From: Nostoc sp. JL34
Lineage (GTDB): Bacteria; Cyanobacteriota; Cyanobacteriia; Cyanobacteriales; Nostocaceae
NCBI RefSeq assembly: GCF_017114945.1
Contig: NZ_JABXKQ010000009.1
Location: 1 to 33,223, forward strand
Reading direction: 5' to 3'
DNA length: 33,223 bases
Below, piece by piece: positions 29,416-33,223 of this stretch (its first letter is position 1; each line of letters opens with the position of its first letter). The notes beneath the pieces were generated by a model, which was not told the origin of the DNA, made no database searches, and saw only the letters and a list, made by a program, of their open reading frames with translations. A program made the translations under genes and the position numbers.

Positions 29416-30645
29416 ATGCAAAGTAACAATATCCCAAAAATTACAACTAAAGAAACTGAATATTTGCGCGAGCAATATCCTAGCTTGTCTCACTTGGAAG
29501 CTGGAAATATCGCCCAATGGCTGCAAGAGAGAAAAGATGGATTATTTGAAATGGCACGGGCATCTGAGAATGAAGCAGACATGACCCGTGTACTTGGTTT
29601 GCTGGCTTCTGGGATCGGAGCGGTTTGTTATGCGGTCAACCCACTGGCACTAGTTGGTGGTTTAATTGGTGGTGCTGCGTGGTTATGGTTTATTGTCGAA
29701 CATTCTAACAGAACCAAGGAGATTGCCCCCTTGCCTTTTGTGCGCGGTAACTTTATAGACGCTCTAGCTCTTTTGGGAGATTATGATGCTAGGAGCAATT
29801 ATCAAGCGGATCATCTTGCCAATACTGTTAAATTCCTAGAACGACAATCAGCAGAAGAGTACACCTTTCTTCATGCTGAGTTTGAAAATATTGTCCAATA
29901 TTTAACCCAAGTTGAACCAGGAAAACGTTTTTACGCTTATCGCTGGATGTTTGGTTGGTTTGGCAAGCTCAAGGGCCGTCAGCTACCGACTTATGAAAGC
30001 ATGGCTCTAACCTGACAAGCGTAGTCGGTAAAGCTACGGCTGGGCTGGCAGATACCTTTAAGCAATCGGTTAACTTTATTGGCTGCGTAGCTCAAGCGGT
30101 TAGCGCTGGTGGTCTACGCAAAATGAATGTTGCTAGTGGAGAATATTTCAAAGCCAACCCTAACAACTTTGGAGAACCCGTTAGCGGTGGCAATCTGGGC
30201 ATGATTCCCGAATGGCTAAAGACCCATTTGCACCCAGGCAATGGGCAACCAGATCCAGCAAGAACATTACTTCAGTTCTTCCCAGAATTAGTTCAACAGC
30301 ATGAAAGGGCAGTCATACCAAGAGGGGAGAAAATTGCGCCATCAGACGCAGTTAATCACCTGGAGTCCATTTTTTCAAAGCCTTATCAAGAGCAAGAGGT
30401 GGAATTTCTGGAAGTAGAATCCATTAGTGTTTCTGAGGCTGATTTAGAACAGATTGTGGCAATTGTTGCGGCTACTGCTAGTCCTCCAGCTTCTTTTGCC
30501 GCTATCAGAAACAGCCGCAAGTGGGGCGAAGAGAAAAAGAGTGTTCTTTCTTTACTTAAGGAATGCCTTATCACAATTGATTGACACTAAGCAATTGTGC
30601 GGAAATGAAAAAGATGGCTTCAGTGTAACGAATATTAACCAGTAA
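29416..30645 (+). pseudogene. Decayed second copy of the membrane-anchored P-loop ATPase
   Basis: Aligned with 183-2093, the N-terminal 200 codons are closely similar, including the membrane hairpin. At 30003-30008 (GGCTCT) the sequence jumps to the codons equal to GSNLTSVVGKA of the intact copy. This removes 694 bases that hold Walker A and Walker B and shifts the frame; translation stops at TGA 30013-30015. The downstream remainder is open from 30016 on in another frame. A second shift near 30545-30560 moves the last 30 codons (LSQLIDTKQLCGNEKDG...) into a third frame ending at 30645. The gene cannot make a functional ATPase. A fragment of about 200 residues with the membrane hairpin could still be produced. 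Confidence 0.88.
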
Positions 30646-30659
30646 TATTCGTTACACTG
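30621..30659. terminator. Perfect 16-bp inverted repeat at the end of the ParM operon
   Basis: CAGTGTAACGAATATT (30621-30636) and its exact complement (30644-30659) with a 7-base loop overlap the last codons of the broken ATPase copy. The stem is strong but lacks a T-run; it probably ends the long operon. Confidence 0.55.
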
Positions 30660-30662
30660 CCC

Positions 30663-30695
30663 GTTGAGTTCCGGTCAAGTTCCTGTCGAGTTCCG
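30663..30695 (+). repeat. Three 11-bp tandem repeats
   Basis: GTTGAGTTCCG, GTCAAGTTCCT and GTCGAGTTCCG follow one another without gaps, one unit per helical turn. They lie directly after the operon-end hairpin and 110 bases upstream of the next gene. They could be operator half-sites on one DNA face or a short replication slippage product. Confidence 0.6.
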
Positions 30696-30806
30696 GTATT
30701 CTTACATCTTCAAATACTGTTGAAAAATAGAGTCTTTTTATTTCTCCAGTAAGATTTAATTTTTTCTAAACATTTTCCAAAATGTGGAAGCATGAGAAGT
30801 TTAAAA

Positions 30807-31142
30807 ATGAGCGATAAATTAACCACAGCATTACAAAAATTAGCCATAAGTCCAGTTAAAGCAGACAGGATGGCTATTTGTAGATTGGAAAAAGAGTACG
30901 GCGCTTCTTTCTCAGAAATCGTTGGTGAACTCGAAGATTATGCCATCGTTCACCAATCTATTCAAGACGAAAGAGCTAAACCCAGAAATCAGTTAATTAT
31001 CGTTTGCTGTTATGGCTGTCTTTGGGGCGCAGTGATCGGAATTGCGACGTTATTTATTAAGCCCAGCGTTACTGTAGCAGCGATTGGGTTGGGTTTTACG
31101 GCTGGAGTGTCTGGTAAATTGTTGGTTCAAAAAGGGGAATAA
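30807..31142 (+). CDS. Hypothetical protein with two C-terminal membrane helices
   Basis: 111 residues from ATG 30807; an in-frame ATG at 30792 adds five residues. The N-terminal half is soluble and helical (KADRMAICRLEKEYGASFSE, IVGELEDYAIV). Residues about 64-85 (QLIIVCCYGCLWGAVIGIAT) and 88-108 (VTVAAIGLGFTAGVSGKLLV) are membrane-spanning. No family recognised. It follows the 11-bp tandem repeats and runs in the direction of the operon upstream. Confidence 0.5.
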   Translation: MSDKLTTALQKLAISPVKADRMAICRLEKEYGASFSEIVGELEDYAIVHQSIQDERAKPRNQLIIVCCYGCLWGAVIGIATLFIKPSVTVAAIGLGFTAGVSGKLLVQKGE

Positions 31143-31205
31143 ATCGAAGTAGGTGAAGATGGTTTTTAATTATTTAGCTGAACTCTTAGATTCATTGGAG
31201 TAAAT

Positions 31206-31397
31206 ATGTCTTGGTCGAAATCTATTTCTCTTGATGTTGCTAATAAGCTTTTTGACGTAATTGGGGTTTCTTTTGAGCAGAACGAATTAGAGGGCGGTTA
31301 CATCGCTAAACATGAAAGTAAAACCTTAAGAAGAGCAACCTTAACCGCTTGCTGTATCGCTGTTTTAACTGACTGGGTAACAATTAAAGAGGATTAA
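31206..31397 (+). CDS. Small hypothetical protein (63 residues)
   Basis: ATG 31206 preceded by TTGGAG at good spacing. MSWSKSISLDVANKLFDVIG, then GGYIAKHESKTLRRATLTAC and a moderately hydrophobic end (CCIAVLTDWVTI). No family recognised. It lies 63 bases after the previous gene and is probably co-transcribed with it. Confidence 0.45.
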   Translation: MSWSKSISLDVANKLFDVIGVSFEQNELEGGYIAKHESKTLRRATLTACCIAVLTDWVTIKED

Positions 31398-31440
31398 TTT
31401 GACTGTAGACGGATAAGGGATAATACAGCGAATGTGAATT

Positions 31441-31638
31441 CCTGGCAGAGCCATTGTTAAGGTCAGACTACGCTTTTCTAACAAAGGTGTAGTCTACAGC
31501 GAAAATAAATTAGTCGATGTCAAGCGATCTCTGAAGACATTGTGGACATTGGCAACGTCTGCCGTAGGAATCGCACTTATACTAATATTTTCTCAATTTC
31601 TTTTAGGATCTCAGCTAAAAAAGGAGCATCTGATTTAA
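31441..31638 (+). other. Open frame with membrane helix but no standard start; possible gene remnant
   Basis: The frame is open from a TGA at about 31435 to TAA 31636-31638. It reads PGRAIVKVRLRFSNKGVVYS, ENKLVDVKRSLKTLWTLATS, AVGIALILIFSQFLLG. A basic amphipathic part followed by one hydrophobic helix looks protein-like, but no ATG, GTG or TTG lies near the beginning. The last 62 bases are antisense to the 3' end of tumE. It is probably the 3' end of an older gene whose start was lost. Confidence 0.3.
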
Positions 31639-31966
31639 CGATATTATCCTCACTCCCATCATGTTTATGATGAGGGAAAGTAATCAGATTTAATTTTCGG
31701 TGATGTTGTGTATTGTCATAGCGAAAAATTAGATTATTCTCTGAATTCATATATTGATAACTATACATTTTTCTATCTAGGGATATTTCAACATAAACAA
31801 ATTCCCTCAAATGCAGCAAGGAGTTATCTTTAAATTCGAGTTTGGCTCTGATAAAACCTTCGTATATTCCTCTTTTTTCAGTTTTTAAATGAAATAATTG
31901 GACTACTTTTGAGGATTCCATTAAAATTTGAACTTGCTGAAAATAATCTTCAATCAACAAAATCAA
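31577..31966 (-). CDS. tumE: TumE-family (DUF6516) toxin of a type II toxin-antitoxin pair
   Basis: 129 residues. The family pattern is visible: LIEDYFQQVQILMESS, GIYEGFIRAKLEFKDNSLLH, LREFVYVEI, MYSYQYMNSENNLIFRYDN, HHRKLNLITFPHHKH and the C-terminal LAEILKEIEKIL. The Tyr-Asp-Asn and repeated His residues (TQHH, FPHHKH) are the likely active region. The exact toxic activity of this family is not read from the sequence. It overlaps the antitoxin gene by 17 bases and is downstream of it. Confidence 0.8.
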   Translation of the reverse strand: MILLIEDYFQQVQILMESSKVVQLFHLKTEKRGIYEGFIRAKLEFKDNSLLHLREFVYVEISLDRKMYSYQYMNSENNLIFRYDNTQHHRKLNLITFPHHKHDGSEDNIVKSDAPFLAEILKEIEKILV

Positions 31967-32240
31967 TCTCCTCTATTGACTCTTTTGTTTGGTGTAAATG
32001 TGCCAGCATTCGAGCTTCTCCAATCCACTCATCAAAGTCAAAACTATGAGATAATTCATCATTATTAAACTGAGTGATAAATTCCTCAGTTGATAATTTA
32101 TATTTCGTTTCAAATTCCTGAATCCGTTCTTCTGTTCTTTTGATTCCTGCTGTCACACTCTGTAATCTTTCTGACAAAGCACTTTGAATAATGCGTCTGA
32201 GGGAATCTGGATCTTTTGACCGGAGTTTGAGTTCAGCCAT
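31950..32240 (-). CDS. tumA: TumA-family antitoxin
   Basis: 96 residues, mostly helical: SLRRIIQSALSERLQSVTAG, IKRTEERIQEFETKYKLSTE, then an acidic stretch DELSHSFDFDEWIGEARMLA. This matches the helical antitoxins always paired with TumE-type toxins. Its gene comes first and overlaps the toxin gene, which fits antitoxin-first translation. The pair probably stabilises the plasmid by post-segregational killing; phage defence is also possible for such pairs. Confidence 0.75.
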   Translation of the reverse strand: MAELKLRSKDPDSLRRIIQSALSERLQSVTAGIKRTEERIQEFETKYKLSTEEFITQFNNDELSHSFDFDEWIGEARMLAHLHQTKESIEEIDFVD

Positions 32241-32436
32241 TATTTTTCCTCTCTTGCTACTGTTGAATTCACAAAGTAACCCTTGAATGAGCAGTTGTTA
32301 TTGTATATGGAAATGGAAAATAATCTGTGAGCAATAGCACTTTTTCGATTCCACAAGTTAGTCCATCACTTAAAACAGTTATCAGTCAAGTCGTAAAGTC
32401 CTTGGGTTTTAACTGGTGACTGATAACTGTTTACTA

Positions 32437-33223
32437 TTAAAAGCCATCGCCCATCCAAAACGAATCTCTCAATAGAAACCTTGTACTATTATTTCTTTTC
32501 TTACCTGCTTGTACACGCCCTTTTGTACCTTGTGTCACCTCCGATTCTGACTCTTGCTTGCCGGAGTTAACCATTTGCATCAAGTGCTGATTGAGATAAC
32601 TTTGCGCCGAGATATACAGACTTTCCCAAATCTCTTGATTGCGGCTGATTTTTGTCCCGACTGTATTTCCTGCTGTTTTCTCCGATACTAAGTATTTGCG
32701 GAAGTAGTTAGTCCACAGGTGTTGGAGAAAATCTTCGGCGAATTCGTTAAACGGCAGAATCCATTTATAGTCTTTATCCAGAAATACCCGATAGGACGCA
32801 ATTATCGGTAGTGCCAAGTCGGTTGGCGCACCAAACCCAAATGAATACTTGCTGTCCGGCAACAACGTTGTTTTACGTATATCTATTGATGCTAAATCGT
32901 TCACACCCTTTCTTCTGGGGTTGCTGATATGTTCTTGGATTATTTCGTAAAGTCTTTGCTCTATCCACAAGGCTTGAGATAGCAGAGGCAGTAAGGCGGT
33001 TAACCGTTCCCTTTCTGTGTCTGTGATGTTAGATGGAATACTCATACCTGCTGGATGCTTGGCTCGTTTATTGCCGTCGGGATTGTATTTATTTCTGTCG
33101 AGGCAGTAAAGGAGCTTGAGCAAGTGGGTGACATTACACTGGGCATTTCTAAGAGCGCCGCTTTGATTCTGGTAATAGGCAATGCGGAATTTCCTATCTT
33201 CTTTCTGTTCTAACTGGGCTAAA
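32437..33223 (-). CDS. Hypothetical protein, start beyond the right edge
   Basis: The frame stays open without a stop to the right edge. The 33 codons before the first in-window TTG (33123) read LAQLEQKEDRKFRIAYYQNQ, SGALRNAQCNVTHLL, so the gene starts outside. At least 261 residues are encoded here. Helical regions (LTALLPLLSQALWIEQRLYE, FAEDFLQHLWTNYFRKYLV, EIWESLYISAQSYLNQHL) alternate with RKTTLLPDSKYSFGFGAPTD. The C-terminus is basic and Ser/Gly-rich (GTKGRVQAGKKRNNSTRF). No family recognised. About 195 bases separate it from tumA. Confidence 0.55.
   Translation of the reverse strand, partial: LAQLEQKEDRKFRIAYYQNQSGALRNAQCNVTHLLKLLYCLDRNKYNPDGNKRAKHPAGMSIPSNITDTERERLTALLPLLSQALWIEQRLYEIIQEHISNPRRKGVNDLASIDIRKTTLLPDSKYSFGFGAPTDLALPIIASYRVFLDKDYKWILPFNEFAEDFLQHLWTNYFRKYLVSEKTAGNTVGTKISRNQEIWESLYISAQSYLNQHLMQMVNSGKQESESEVTQGTKGRVQAGKKRNNSTRFLLRDSFWMGDGF

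Noticed and set aside
29996..30130. Programmed frameshift joining the two halves of the second ATPase copy
   Set aside because: 694 bases including Walker A and B are missing and a second shift lies downstream, so this is decay, not recoding.

Overview
This window looks like part of a large plasmid from a filamentous, Nostoc-type cyanobacterium. The evidence is the recurrent GCGATCGC octamer (HIP1; for example near 1080, 1388, 11180, 19975, 23643, 25331 and 29163), low-to-moderate G+C with AT-rich islands, protein families best known from cyanobacterial plasmids, and abundant small inverted-repeat elements. No rRNA, tRNA or CRISPR array was seen.

Layout. (1) 1-2441: the tail of a membrane protein, an intact membrane-anchored P-loop ATPase and a ribbon-helix-helix (RHH) protein. 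This is one copy of a module that recurs at 28.6-30.6 kb. (2) 2504-4909: mobilisation region with a hairpin-rich candidate oriT, a MobC-like protein and a MOBP relaxase whose C-terminus is cut off by a 282-bp MITE with TA duplications. (3) 5.1-15.6 kb: a defence-like island. It holds a TIR/Hsp70-like ATPase/membrane fusion bracketed by 39-bp direct repeats, a RipA/SLATT-like membrane protein beside a 5'-truncated TIR-like gene, a transposase fragment, a second TIR remnant, a TIR plus GIY-YIG-like fusion, a ParA/RHH partition operon, a YhcG-type nuclease, and a divergent pair of a TRADD-N-associated membrane protein and a NACHT ATPase with an internal deletion and a (CTCGAC)n tract. (4) 15.6-20.1 kb: a tyrosine recombinase, an NAD(P)H:flavin oxidoreductase, an alpha/beta hydrolase and two more MITE-like elements. 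(5) 20.4-24.7 kb: a plasmid replication primase-helicase and its downstream partner. (6) 25.1-30.7 kb: two small regulators, a GAAAC-repeat array, and an operon of ParM-like actin ATPase, ParR-like RHH protein, three small proteins, a polytopic membrane protein and a decayed second copy of the P-loop ATPase. (7) 30.8-33.2 kb: small hypotheticals, a TumE/TumA toxin-antitoxin pair and a partial hypothetical gene running off the right edge.

Taken together the genes describe replicon upkeep (primase-helicase, ParA/RHH, ParM/ParR, TumE/TumA), mobilisation (MobC, relaxase) and accessory immunity. Several immunity genes are visibly decaying. Two partition systems plus a duplicated membrane/ATPase module suggest a composite replicon. 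The strongest candidates for undescribed biology are the TIR-Hsp70-like-membrane protein, the TIR/GIY-YIG-like protein, and the ParM-linked membrane ATPase module. All family names come from reading motifs by eye; no database search was run.
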